From Allocoleopsis franciscana PCC 7113 (lineage in GTDB: Bacteria > Cyanobacteriota > Cyanobacteriia > Cyanobacteriales > Coleofasciculaceae): a stretch of 64,000 nucleotides of DNA. Below, piece by piece: positions 8,956 through 16,676 of the stretch. Location of the stretch: contig NC_019738.1 of the NCBI RefSeq assembly GCF_000317515.1, positions 2,630,001-2,694,000 on the forward strand. The letters run 5' to 3'. The notes under the pieces are model-generated. The model was not told the DNA's origin, did no database searches, and saw nothing but the letters and a program-made list of their open reading frames with translations. The number at the start of each line of letters is the position of its first letter. Position 1 is the stretch's first letter. A program made the translations under genes and the position numbers.

Positions 8956-10317
8956 ATGCCTTCTCCCCTGTCTGTGACTCAACTTGTTGATGTGATTGCC
9001 GCCATACCCATAAATCTTCCGGATGAAGCGGCTTGTCTACATTGTACTGGTATAACTACGGATACCCGTAACCTCCAGCCCGGTCATTTATTCTTGGCAC
9101 TGCGGGGAGAAAACTTCGATGGGCATGACTTCGCTCGTGTGGCAATCGAGAAAGGGGCGATCGCAGTAATTACAGAGCGTCGGCAAGAGGCTCAACTCAA
9201 CGGTGTTCCGCAATTACAGGTAGAAAACACGCTCCAAGCCTACCAACAGATTGCCAGATGGTGGCGCGACCAGTTCAATATCCCGGTGATTGGCGTAACT
9301 GGCTCCGTGGGCAAAACGACCACAAAAGAGCTGATCGCGGCTGTTTTGTCAACCCAAGGAAATGTCCTAAAAACTCAAGCGAATTACAACAATGAAATTG
9401 GCGTGCCGAAAACATTGCTGGAGTTGGGGTCAGAGCATGACTATGCTGTGATTGAAATGGCGATGCGCGGTTCTGGACAGATTGCGGAGTTAACTCAGAT
9501 CGCCCATCCGACTATAGGTTTGATCACAAACGTGGGGACAGCCCATATCGGCCTTTTGGGTTCTGAGGAAGCGATCGCCAAAGCCAAGTGTGAACTTTTA
9601 GCCGAAATGCCGGATACAAGCGTTGCCATTCTTAATCATGATAACCAGCGCTTAATGAACACGGCTGCCACAGTTTGGCAAGGGCAAACGTTAACGTATG
9701 GATTAGAAGGGGGCGATTTACACGGGCGCTTGCTAGACTCAGAAACCCTAGAACTTGAGGGAATGCAGTTTGCTCTGCCTCTTCCCGGTCGCCACAACGC
9801 CTCGAACTACCTAGCGGCGCTTGCTGTGGCGAAACTTCTGAAGGTAGATTGGGCACACCTGACTCAGGGGTTAAAGGTGGAGCTCCCTTCGGGACGCTCA
9901 CGACGCTACGAATTACCTAATGATATTGTAATTCTGGATGAAACCTATAATGCTGGCTTGGAATCGATGCTAGCCGCGCTGCATCTACTGGCTCAGACTC
10001 CTGGTAAGCGGCATATTGCAGTGTTAGGGACGATGAAAGAATTGGGAGAGCGATCGCCTGAATTTCATCAGCAAGTGGGTAAGACAGCACAGGAACTTAA
10101 TCTTGATGCCTTAGTGGTTTTGGTCGATGATTCAGAAGCCCAAGCGATTGCAACTGGCGCGGTTCCTTTGTTAGCCGAGTGCTTTTCGAGTCACAATGCT
10201 GCTGTTCAGCGTTTGCTGGAATTGGTGCAACCTGGCGATCGCCTTTTGTTCAAAGCCTCACGTTCTGTTGGTTTGGATCGAATTGTCAATCAATTTCGGG
10301 CGGAATATTCGGGTTGA
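8956..10317 (+). CDS. murF: UDP-N-acetylmuramoyl-tripeptide--D-alanyl-D-alanine ligase
   Basis: A 453-residue Mur ligase that adds D-Ala-D-Ala to the peptidoglycan precursor in the cytoplasm. The N-terminal substrate domain (about 1-105) contains GITTDTRNLQPGHLFLALRGENFDGHDF. The ATP loop is GVTGSVGKTTTKELI (about 113-127), followed by NYNNEIGVPKTLL and EMAMRGSGQI. The C-terminal domain shows the MurF-type ILDETYNAGLESMLAAL block near residue 325 and GTMKELGERSPEFH. Length and domain order are normal. It is a single transcription unit here, and no other mur gene is adjacent. Confidence 0.95.
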   Translation: MPSPLSVTQLVDVIAAIPINLPDEAACLHCTGITTDTRNLQPGHLFLALRGENFDGHDFARVAIEKGAIAVITERRQEAQLNGVPQLQVENTLQAYQQIARWWRDQFNIPVIGVTGSVGKTTTKELIAAVLSTQGNVLKTQANYNNEIGVPKTLLELGSEHDYAVIEMAMRGSGQIAELTQIAHPTIGLITNVGTAHIGLLGSEEAIAKAKCELLAEMPDTSVAILNHDNQRLMNTAATVWQGQTLTYGLEGGDLHGRLLDSETLELEGMQFALPLPGRHNASNYLAALAVAKLLKVDWAHLTQGLKVELPSGRSRRYELPNDIVILDETYNAGLESMLAALHLLAQTPGKRHIAVLGTMKELGERSPEFHQQVGKTAQELNLDALVVLVDDSEAQAIATGAVPLLAECFSSHNAAVQRLLELVQPGDRLLFKASRSVGLDRIVNQFRAEYSG

Positions 10318-10619
10318 GACGCCTTTTTGATATTATTCTGCATTCCTTAAGGTTTGGTGGAGAATTTTAACATCTACACTCAATGCCAACCCATGAAAGT
10401 TTTCCGCTGTAAGGGTTTGAGCGGTGAGTTTCTCTCAGAAACTCAAAAATGTAGGCCAAGTGGGAAGACTCGCGTCGTATTGGTGTAGCGGCGTTTGCGA
10501 TAGCCAAGCGTTGCCGCCCTGCGACGGATCGCTCACAGTGACACAACAGCGATTACACGGCAAAGACTGTCAGTCGCGAAAATTTTGCCCAAGGTGTTGC
10601 TCTTCAACCTTTACATTCT
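10318..10619. other. Intergenic region downstream of murF
   Basis: About 300 bases without a credible gene. Near 10490-10540 it contains text (GGTGTAGCGGCG, GCGATAGCCAAGCG, GACGGATCGC) resembling the short interspersed repeats common between cyanobacterial genes. A 65-codon plus-strand frame here has no support. Confidence 0.5.
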
Positions 10620-10656
10620 AAAAAGTCCGTCAAGGCTTTGGCTCAACGGACTTTTT
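10620..10656 (-). terminator. Strong bidirectional hairpin terminator
   Basis: AAAAAGTCCGT (10620-10630) and ACGGACTTTTT (10646-10656) form a perfect 11-bp stem around a 15-base loop, with A and T tracts that work as a terminator in either direction. It lies 25 bases beyond the stop of the small minus-strand ribbon-helix-helix gene, which it most likely serves. It could also stop murF read-through. Confidence 0.75.
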
Positions 10657-10681
10657 AGCGTTAGCGGCGGTAAGTACTGGA

Positions 10682-10843
10682 TTATTCTTTCTTGTCTTTG
10701 GGTTGTTGGCGCTCTTTTACCGCCTGAGTCAGTAGATAGGTAGCGAGGCTACTCAAAGACCGACTTTCTTCTTCTGCCCACTCTTCTAGGGCTTTTTGGA
10801 CTTCTTCGGGTAAATAGGCTGTGACTCGCCCACGATTTTTCAT
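10682..10843 (-). CDS. Small ribbon-helix-helix (CopG-like) protein
   Basis: A 53-residue protein starting MKNRGRVTAYLPEEVQKALEE. A short beta strand (RGRVTAYLP) is followed by two helices (EEVQKALEEWAEEE and SLSSLATYLLTQAVKERQQ), the layout of a ribbon-helix-helix DNA-binding domain, with a charged tail. Proteins like this act as small regulators or orphan antitoxins; no toxin gene is adjacent. A perfect terminator hairpin follows the stop codon, which supports this being a real short gene. Confidence 0.7.
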   Translation of the reverse strand: MKNRGRVTAYLPEEVQKALEEWAEEESRSLSSLATYLLTQAVKERQQPKDKKE

Positions 10844-11356
10844 AGCTTATACAGTTTAATAGTTTATTGTATTACAATATATAACTTAGCAAATTTTTTT
10901 GAGGGTTAACAGCGTTAAAGAATTTAATTTAGTGCAGAACATAACATAACGGGTGAGTTGCAACCTAGAAATTGACAGAGGATCACTTCACAAAAGCTAC
11001 TGTGAAGCATTAATCTTCTGGCTATTAGACCTCTCCAGAAATTAAAGCTCGACTCAAGTAGGGCAATGGTTTCAGGTTAATTTTCGGAGATGGCTATTGC
11101 TTAGACATACCAATATCTCTGATGAACTCACCCGTTGGTTCTCCCTGCAACTTTTGTTAGCGGACATGCCAGCTAAGTGGCTCTCAATCTTCATCCCTCC
11201 CTTGCTTCCCGCGTGCAAACCTAACATGCTCCCATCACTGTCATCTTGATTCATGGCAGTGTCACATCTTACAAGCAGTTCAGGGGAGGCTCCCCATTTT
11301 CCAAAAATTAGCGACGAAATAGTCCGGATATTTGCAACTGCGGTTGTAAGTAGTGT

Positions 11357-11381
11357 TGGTATTACGACGTAATACTAACGA
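11357..11381. promoter_or_regulatory. 25-bp interrupted palindrome (candidate operator)
   Basis: GTATTACG (11359-11366), a central A, and CGTAATAC (11368-11375) form a perfect 8-bp inverted repeat. Flanking bases extend it to 12 bp per arm with one mismatch (GTTG against TAAC). There is no loop, so it looks like a binding site for a dimeric regulator rather than an RNA hairpin. The regulated gene is unclear: it lies 514 bases upstream of the minus-strand ribbon-helix-helix gene start and 1 kb before the V4R-like gene. Confidence 0.4.
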
Positions 11382-11591
11382 AGCAGGAGTTTTGTAATTA
11401 GAAATTAAACAAGCCGTGACTGACAGTAAGAGACTTTATTGTAGTAAGAATTTTTTGATTATCTACTTAGTCATAGAAACCTTTCCGTAGAACGTCTCTA
11501 CAAGATTGTAGGGTTAGCGAAAAAAGGAGTATTAAACCTGGATTTGCTATCAAGAAGGGAGTTTTAACTAAAATTTTTTTTAAAAATTTAC

Positions 11592-11732
11592 TTAATGTAA
11601 AATTTTAATGGCCTGAGCATTAACGCGATTCTTCACACCAATCTTAACCAATGCAACTATTAAATATTCTCTTTTTTGTGCCTCGCTAAGTCGGTAGGTA
11701 TCAATAAACATAACGCCCCCTGTAATCCTCAT
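11592..11732 (-). pseudogene. Possible gene relic, homologous to a second relic near 13.8 kb
   Basis: A 46-codon frame ends in a block (LVKIGVKNRVNAQAIKILH) that resembles the last helix of LuxR/NarL-type HTH domains. Its N-terminal part (TGGVMFIDTYRLSEA) matches a relic at 13767-13905 that reads TGGIALIDFYWLSDA on the same strand. Both lie the same way relative to a V4R-like gene. The second copy diverges and stops earlier. This is best read as leftover coding sequence carried in a duplicated unit. The identity of the parent gene is uncertain. Confidence 0.3.
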
Positions 11733-11764
11733 AAGTTTGGCATACAGACCATCAGGGGTTTTTA
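11717..11764 (+). repeat. CCCCTG/CAGGGG hairpin with T tract, copy 1 of 2
   Basis: CCCCTG (11717-11722) pairs with CAGGGG (11753-11758), followed by TTTTTATTATGTTTTTT. A homologous element at 13846-13893 keeps the stem, the central TTTGGC and ACAGA blocks and the ATTATGTTTTTT tail. The pair marks the left border of the duplicated V4R/roadblock unit. It could be a terminator-like RNA structure or part of a decayed gene. Confidence 0.45.
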
Positions 11765-12277
11765 TTATGTTTTTTAGGTATCTATACTAATAATTTATCT
11801 TTATCTCTGTAGGAATATTTGCTAGATTTTGACGATTTTATTTTTTCTTAAGAACCTAAATCAATTAACCCCAAAAAACTTTCTTCAATGCTTACAAAAT
11901 AATTAATAAAATTCTGAGGGTATTAATTAAAATCAAAAAATTCTGAAATCAAATTCGTGAAAAGCCTCTAAGCTCAAAGTAATAATAGAGTTTTATCTTC
12001 CTGTGAGCGCTGGATTGTAAAAATAAAAATATTAAGCCGCTATTGTTAAATTTAACATTGTTTTTATCCCTTAATGAAAGCTAAAAACTTCATCAAAATT
12101 ACATGCGAATTAGGTAAATAAACTCATCATTGCTAATGACATTCAGGAATGATAGCTGCTAAAAAAGATATGTAATACACAAACGTAAGACAGCAACACG
12201 AAAGGAAGGCTTAATGACATAAATCGAGTAAATAATTATAGGCAAAAAAATATTGCCTTAACACAGGAAGATGAATA

Positions 12278-12427
12278 TCTTCAACAACTCCCAGTTACTT
12301 AGGGAAAAGCGATCGCTTCAGAAAGGACAGATTATTTCTATACCGAATTAGGTATTAGTAGATGTCGTCACAAGTGAGAGTCACCCCTGAATCATGATGT
12401 ACTGTAGTTCTACATAAGGAGTAGAAA
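12278..12427 (+). promoter_or_regulatory. Conserved leader of the first V4R-like gene
   Basis: The 150 bases before the start codon share ordered blocks with the 148 bases before the second V4R-like gene. These are TCTTCAACAA, TCCCAGTTA, TTAGGGAAAA, ATCGCTTC and AAGTGAGAGTCAC, with more variable sequence between them. Position is conserved to within two bases. AAGGAG precedes the ATG. A shared promoter or 5' untranslated region is the likely meaning. Confidence 0.45.
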
Positions 12428-12898
12428 ATGCCACTAGATATCAAGCGCGACCAACTCGGACAATTCAGTAGTATTGATGCCTTTCGGGCAGTGGTTGAGG
12501 GGATGTCAGAAACCTTAGGAGAGAAGGCAACAGGAGTCGCTTTAGTTGCCGCCGGTCGGCTGCGTGGCAAAAAACTCGCCGATGAGTTGGGTTTGAAAGG
12601 TGCAACACAAAATTTAGAAGATGCGACCCAACAAATTACCAAAGTTTTGGGTGCAGAAGGCTCTCGTCTGTGCATCATTGACAAAATTGAGATCACCGAT
12701 GATGTGGTCAAGGTCTATACCTCAGAAACTCTGTGTGCTGTCGGCGGCAATGGAAACACACCACCCCGTTGTACCTTTACCTTGGGTATTGTTTGGGGAA
12801 TTATGACTGAACTGCTGCAAAAGAAACTCAAAGGCAGTCATACCGAATCAATACTGCACGGTGGCGCTTACGACGTGTTTGAGTTTACTCAGATTTGA
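12428..12898 (+). CDS. V4R-like (4-vinyl reductase/hydrocarbon-binding-like) protein, copy 1
   Basis: A 156-residue soluble protein. Its C-terminal half, with LCAVGGNGNTPPRC, TFTLGIVWGIMTELLQKK and HTESILHGGAYDVFEF, follows the pattern of V4R domains: Cys and Gly, amphipathic helix, acidic residue, Gly, terminal strand. The assignment rests on pattern only. V4R proteins bind small hydrophobic ligands and share a fold with the TRAPP subunit Bet3. It is followed 233 bases later by a roadblock gene. It differs from copy 2 mainly in the first 28 and last 4 residues, the middle being almost identical in DNA sequence. AAGGAG lies just before the ATG. Confidence 0.6.
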   Translation: MPLDIKRDQLGQFSSIDAFRAVVEGMSETLGEKATGVALVAAGRLRGKKLADELGLKGATQNLEDATQQITKVLGAEGSRLCIIDKIEITDDVVKVYTSETLCAVGGNGNTPPRCTFTLGIVWGIMTELLQKKLKGSHTESILHGGAYDVFEFTQI

Positions 12899-13131
12899 GT
12901 GCAAGCACATTTCAATAGAGCTTTGTTTTGCCATTCATCAACGGCAAGCAATCTCTTCGTTTCACCTTGTTCATCGAAATACATCTGGGAGGCGTTGCTA
13001 CAAAAAGCCAGTGAACGGCAACCTCAAACCGAGAAATTCTCTAATGAATTCGCCGCCACATCAATAACACCTTTCCCAGGAATACCTATTAACCGAATGC
13101 CAATCTTTGATAGTTAAGGAGCAATACTTCA

Positions 13132-13503
13132 ATGGCAATCAATACTCACAAGCTTGGGATGATTGTACAAAAATTTGTCGCCACCACCCCTGAGGTTCAA
13201 GGTGCGGCTGTCGTTACCCCAGATGGTTTACCCTTGGCTGCTAGCTTACCCGGTAGCATGGATGAAGAGCGAGTTTCTGCCATGTCTGCCGCCATGCTCT
13301 CCTTGGGCGAGCGCATTGGTAAAGAACTCTTAGCGGGTATCACCGATCGCATCTATGTTGAGGGTGATGAAGGCTTTACGATTTTGACCAGTTGTGGTGA
13401 CGAGGCTGTGTTTCTTGTCCTGGCTGGCAAGGAGGCAAAGCAGGGCGTTTTGATGTTAGAAATTAAGCGCACTGTTGCTGACGTCAAACCCGCTTTACTG
13501 TAG
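13132..13503 (+). CDS. Roadblock/LC7 domain protein, copy 1
   Basis: A 123-residue single-domain roadblock/LC7 protein (MglB-like). The pattern is clear: VQGAAVVTPDGLPLAASLPGSMDEERVSAMSAAMLSLGERIGKELL, then a strand region with IYVEGDEGFTILTSCGDEAVFLVLAGKEAKQGVLMLEIKR. Such proteins dimerise and regulate small Ras-like GTPases; a GTPase gene lies 2.4 kb downstream. The protein is identical to copy 2, with only two synonymous DNA differences. The identity extends about 54 bases upstream and stops right after the stop codon. AAGGAG precedes the ATG. Confidence 0.88.
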   Translation: MAINTHKLGMIVQKFVATTPEVQGAAVVTPDGLPLAASLPGSMDEERVSAMSAAMLSLGERIGKELLAGITDRIYVEGDEGFTILTSCGDEAVFLVLAGKEAKQGVLMLEIKRTVADVKPALL

Positions 13504-14305
13504 TCATAATCGTTTGATTGTCTACCGAGCTAATGAAGTGCTTTTTGAGGGCACTCACTCCTTTCTTAGCAGTGATTGTAATCCGAGTACCAGGCTCGTC
13601 TAAAATTCCAGGTATTCTGAGTCCAAATCAAAGATTATCAGTGGATCAGCTTTTAAATTGTAAGCTTACTCTAAGCCAGCATTAAAGTTCAGCTTCTAGA
13701 GTATGCAATTTAAATCTGTAATGGCTGAGGGGAGTGATTTTCACTCCCCCAGACCCCGACAAATCGCTAAAAATTTGGAAAATACTGTCGCAGAGATTGG
13801 GATGTGAGTGCATCACTAAGCCAGTAAAAATCAATCAATGCAATCCCCCCTGTAGGCCGTCGAACTTTGGCGGACAGAAAAACAGGGGGTTTTGCTATTA
13901 TGTTTTTTCGTTCATTTAGATATAAGTCTTCTTTAATTATGTAAAACTATCTACGAAACCCTACTTTCATTAGTTTTTAATTAAATAGATTTAAATTTTA
14001 TACAATTAATCATCGTTTGTTTAATCCTCAACCAGCTATTTTTATTCCTTGTTTAGGAAACCAAGTACTACAAAATTTAATATGTTTTTTCTCCGAAATA
14101 ATCACCCAAAATTTAATATAAAACAAATATAAATTTAAGCAAAATACTTAAAAAATATAGACACATTTGTAATAGTTGAATGCTATAAAAGAGAGGGATA
14201 AAAACAAAGCTGAATCAACAGCTCAATGAGGAGAATATAAACTAAAATTCTCCCAATAAAGAGCCAACGCCTAAAAATGTTTTTGCTTGAATAATGAAGA
14301 CACAG
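13504..14305. other. Non-coding region between the two V4R/roadblock units
   Basis: About 800 bases, AT-rich after 13900. It contains the second CCCCCTG/CAGGGGG hairpin and the second copy of the minus-strand gene relic. No full gene is visible. It parallels the long region before unit 1, so the duplication included upstream sequence that has since diverged. Confidence 0.5.
13846..13893 (+). repeat. CCCCCTG/CAGGGGG hairpin with T tract, copy 2 of 2
   Basis: CCCCCTG (13846-13852) pairs with CAGGGGG (13883-13889), followed by TTTTGCTATTATGTTTTTT. It matches copy 1 at 11717 in stem, central blocks and tail. Located 343 bases after roadblock copy 1, it could serve as that transcript's terminator. 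Confidence 0.45.
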
Positions 14306-14453
14306 TCTTCAACAATTCCCAGTTAATTAGGGAAAAACAATCGCTTCTAAACGGCAGCTTATTTTTAGGCCCTTATGGATATTAGTAAATGCCTTGAAAA
14401 GTGAGAGTCACATCCTTAATCGTGACGAACTCTAGCTCTAAACAAGGACGAAT
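14306..14453 (+). promoter_or_regulatory. Conserved leader of the second V4R-like gene
   Basis: It shares the ordered blocks TCTTCAACAA, TCCCAGTTA, TTAGGGAAAA, ATCGCTTC and AAAGTGAGAGTCAC with the first leader, at the same distance from the start codon. AAGGA precedes the ATG. Confidence 0.45.
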
Positions 14454-14921
14454 ATGGTAGATATCAAGCGCGACAAACTCGGACAATTTAGTAGTGTTGA
14501 TGCGTTTCGGTCAGTGGTTGAGGGAATGTCAGAAGCCTTAGGAGAGAAGGCAACAGGAGTCGCCCTAGTTGCCGCCGGTCGGCTGCGTGGCAAAAAACTC
14601 GCCGATGAGTTGGGTTTGAAAGGTGCAACACAAAATTTAGAAGATGCGACCCAACAAATTACCAAAGTTTTGGGTGCAGAAGGCTCTCGTTTGTGCATCA
14701 TTGACAAAATTGAGATCACCGATGATCTGGTCAAGGTCTATACCTCAGAAACTCTGTGCGCTGTCGGTGGCAATGGAAACACACCGCCCCGTTGTACCTT
14801 TACCTTAGGTATTGTTTGGGGAATTATGACTGAACTGCTGCAAAAGAAACTCAAAGGCAGTCATACCGAATCAATACTGCACGGTGGCGCTTACGACGTG
14901 TTTGAGTTTGTTCCTCTCTAA
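14454..14921 (+). CDS. V4R-like protein, copy 2
   Basis: A 155-residue paralogue of the protein at 12428. The central part (about residues 30-150) is nearly identical to copy 1, with few synonymous changes and a single Val-to-Leu replacement (DDLVKV). The N-terminus (MVDIKRDKLGQFSSVDAFRSVVEG) and the last residues (FEFVPL) differ. Such a block of near identity between diverged ends suggests gene conversion. The V4R-like assignment has the same limits as for copy 1. A roadblock gene follows after 229 bases. Confidence 0.6.
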   Translation: MVDIKRDKLGQFSSVDAFRSVVEGMSEALGEKATGVALVAAGRLRGKKLADELGLKGATQNLEDATQQITKVLGAEGSRLCIIDKIEITDDLVKVYTSETLCAVGGNGNTPPRCTFTLGIVWGIMTELLQKKLKGSHTESILHGGAYDVFEFVPL

Positions 14922-15150
14922 TTACAGGCTCATCTCGATAGAACATTGCCTTGTATCTGTGATGCAAGGCTAACTGTTCCCCTCATGTTGTTCACGTAGA
15001 AAGGACTTGAGACGTTGCTGCATTAAGGGATGAGCGGTTACCTCAAACCGAGAAACTCTCTACTCAATCATCTCAAAAATCAGCAACGCCTTTCCTAGGA
15101 ATACCTATTAACCGAATGCCAATCTTTGATAGTTAAGGAGCAATACTTCA

Positions 15151-15522
15151 ATGGCAATCAATACTCACAAGCTTGGGATGATTGTACAAAAATTTGTCGC
15201 CACCACCCCTGAGGTTCAAGGTGCGGCTGTCGTTACCCCAGATGGTTTACCCTTGGCTGCTAGCTTACCCGGTAGCATGGATGAAGAACGAGTTTCTGCC
15301 ATGTCTGCCGCCATGCTCTCCTTGGGCGAGCGCATTGGTAAAGAACTCTTAGCGGGTATCACCGATCGCATCTATGTTGAGGGTGATGAAGGCTTTACGA
15401 TTTTGACCAGTTGTGGTGACGAGGCTGTGTTTCTTGTCCTGGCTGGCAAGGAGGCAAAGCAGGGCGTTTTGATGTTAGAAATTAAGCGCACTGTTGCTGA
15501 CGTCAAACCCGCTTTATTGTAG
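15151..15522 (+). CDS. Roadblock/LC7 domain protein, copy 2
   Basis: A 123-residue protein identical to copy 1. The DNA differs at only two synonymous positions (GAA for GAG in the DEERVS block; TTG for CTG at the penultimate codon). It lies 384 bases before the Ras-like GTPase gene on the same strand, so it is the copy most likely to act with that GTPase. Roadblock proteins of this kind (MglB, CvnB types) form dimers that control GTP hydrolysis or exchange. Confidence 0.88.
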   Translation: MAINTHKLGMIVQKFVATTPEVQGAAVVTPDGLPLAASLPGSMDEERVSAMSAAMLSLGERIGKELLAGITDRIYVEGDEGFTILTSCGDEAVFLVLAGKEAKQGVLMLEIKRTVADVKPALL

Positions 15523-15906
15523 TCAGAACTTACTCGATCCAGGGTTGCTAAGTAAGGGGTGCAGTTGGTAACTCTTCAAAGTGATAGTGTTTGCGATCGC
15601 CTTTGGACACCGCCCAAGGCGATCACAAAAACCATATTAAACGCTTAACAGCCTAGCAATCCTTTTATTTTTTATAGTACAGTTGCTGTCCCAAACTCTG
15701 CTTTGAGGGCAGTCAAATTTAACACCTCAGAACGGTCACGCCTCCTGCAAAGTTTGAAGAGTAAGAGTTTACTAGGAGGTATTCACTCACATCAGTGGGT
15801 AGATGAAACAAATGGAAATCTAATTCAGTTGAAGTTATGCGGTTTCTCAAGCCCAACTTATCTTTCACGAGGTAATTTCAATTAGTTTTTTAGGAGCTTT
15901 TATCCA
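15523..15906. other. Spacer between roadblock copy 2 and the GTPase gene
   Basis: About 380 bases. It carries the HIP1-containing hairpin and no convincing gene; a 60-codon frame at 15703 lacks a ribosome-binding site. An independent GTPase promoter may lie here. Confidence 0.5.
15595..15624 (+). terminator. GC-rich hairpin after roadblock copy 2
   Basis: GATCGCCTT (15595-15603) pairs with AAGGCGATC (15616-15624), partly built from a HIP1 octamer, followed by ACAAAAACC. There is no T run, so it may be only a weak terminator or an interspersed repeat. Confidence 0.4.
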
Positions 15907-16470
15907 ATGAAAATCATGCGTTTAGTAGTAGCAGGAGCTCCAGGCTCTGGCAAGTCCACCTTTGTACGAACAATTAGTGAAGTTGAAGTCATAGAAACAG
16001 AACGCAGTGCTACTGATCACACATCCCTACTGAAGAAAAAAACCACTGTTGCTTTTGACTACGGTCGATTTACATTTGGTTCTTCACTGGAGATGCAAAT
16101 CTACGGTACCCCTGGTCAATCTCGCTTTAATTTCATGTGGGATTATTTGATTAAAAACGCTCAAAGTTATATTGTGCTGGTAGCAGCCCATCGACCCAAT
16201 GATTTTCACTATGCTCGCCATATAATATCCTATATGAACCAACGAGTGGGAATCCCGATGATCATTGGTCTAACCCATACGGATTGCCCAGGAGTCTGTT
16301 CCACTGAGGAAATTATGACAAAATTGGGATACATGAATCAGAAAAATCGACCCTCAGTTATGAATGTTAATCCCAATGAACGAGGTTCAATTATTGAAGT
16401 TCTAATGGCTTGCATGACCCTCGTAGTTGAACGTTCTGGTAGGAATCAATATCGAAGGGGAGGATATTAG
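15907..16470 (+). CDS. Ras-like small GTPase (COG2229/MglA-related)
   Basis: A 187-residue P-loop GTPase. The G1 loop is GAPGSGKST (residues 10-18). The G3 region reads MQIYGTPGQSRF, with Tyr-Gly where DTPG is usual. The G4 equivalent is GLTHTDCPG, with THTD replacing NKxD. This matches the bacterial gliding/ATP-GTP-binding family often encoded next to roadblock proteins, where the pair acts as switch and regulator in polarity or signalling. AGGAG lies before the ATG. It is the last plus-strand gene before a convergent histidine kinase, and a shared terminator lies between them. Confidence 0.85.
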   Translation: MKIMRLVVAGAPGSGKSTFVRTISEVEVIETERSATDHTSLLKKKTTVAFDYGRFTFGSSLEMQIYGTPGQSRFNFMWDYLIKNAQSYIVLVAAHRPNDFHYARHIISYMNQRVGIPMIIGLTHTDCPGVCSTEEIMTKLGYMNQKNRPSVMNVNPNERGSIIEVLMACMTLVVERSGRNQYRRGGY

Positions 16471-16648
16471 CTAATATCTCAAGAAACCGTAGTTTAAAGT
16501 ACAGGTTTTTGACAACTGAAGTAAGTTTAAATCATAAATAAAACTAATGAATTCAGAAAAATAACTAATGCCGATAGTCGCAGGCTTTATTCGGTTTGTA
16601 TTTTCTAAAAAATCATCTGGAATTGAATGAATTTCATATTATTTTAAT

Positions 16649-16676
16649 AAAAGTTAGAATAATTTTTCTAACTTTT
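16649..16676. terminator. Bidirectional terminator between the GTPase and kinase genes
   Basis: AAAAGTTAGAA (16649-16659) and TTCTAACTTTT (16666-16676) form a perfect 11-bp stem with a 6-base loop, flanked by A and T tracts. It overlaps the stop codon of the minus-strand kinase and lies 179 bases after the GTPase stop. Confidence 0.7.

Larger units (their letters stand above)
10844..12277. other. Long AT-rich non-coding region upstream of the V4R/roadblock module
   Basis: About 1.4 kb without a credible full-length gene. It contains a 25-bp near-perfect palindrome (11357-11381) and a minus-strand relic (11592-11732) whose DNA resembles a second copy at about 13767-13905. Base composition becomes strongly AT-rich from 11560 onward. 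The distance to the next gene suggests a long regulatory leader or a decayed gene. Confidence 0.5.

Noticed and set aside
10424-10621. 65-codon plus-strand frame after murF
   Set aside because: It lies in interspersed-repeat-like sequence and ends inside the terminator hairpin; no family resemblance.
13617-13735. Possible riboswitch in the gap between the two modules
   Set aside because: No known riboswitch core could be matched; only the duplicated hairpin is supported.
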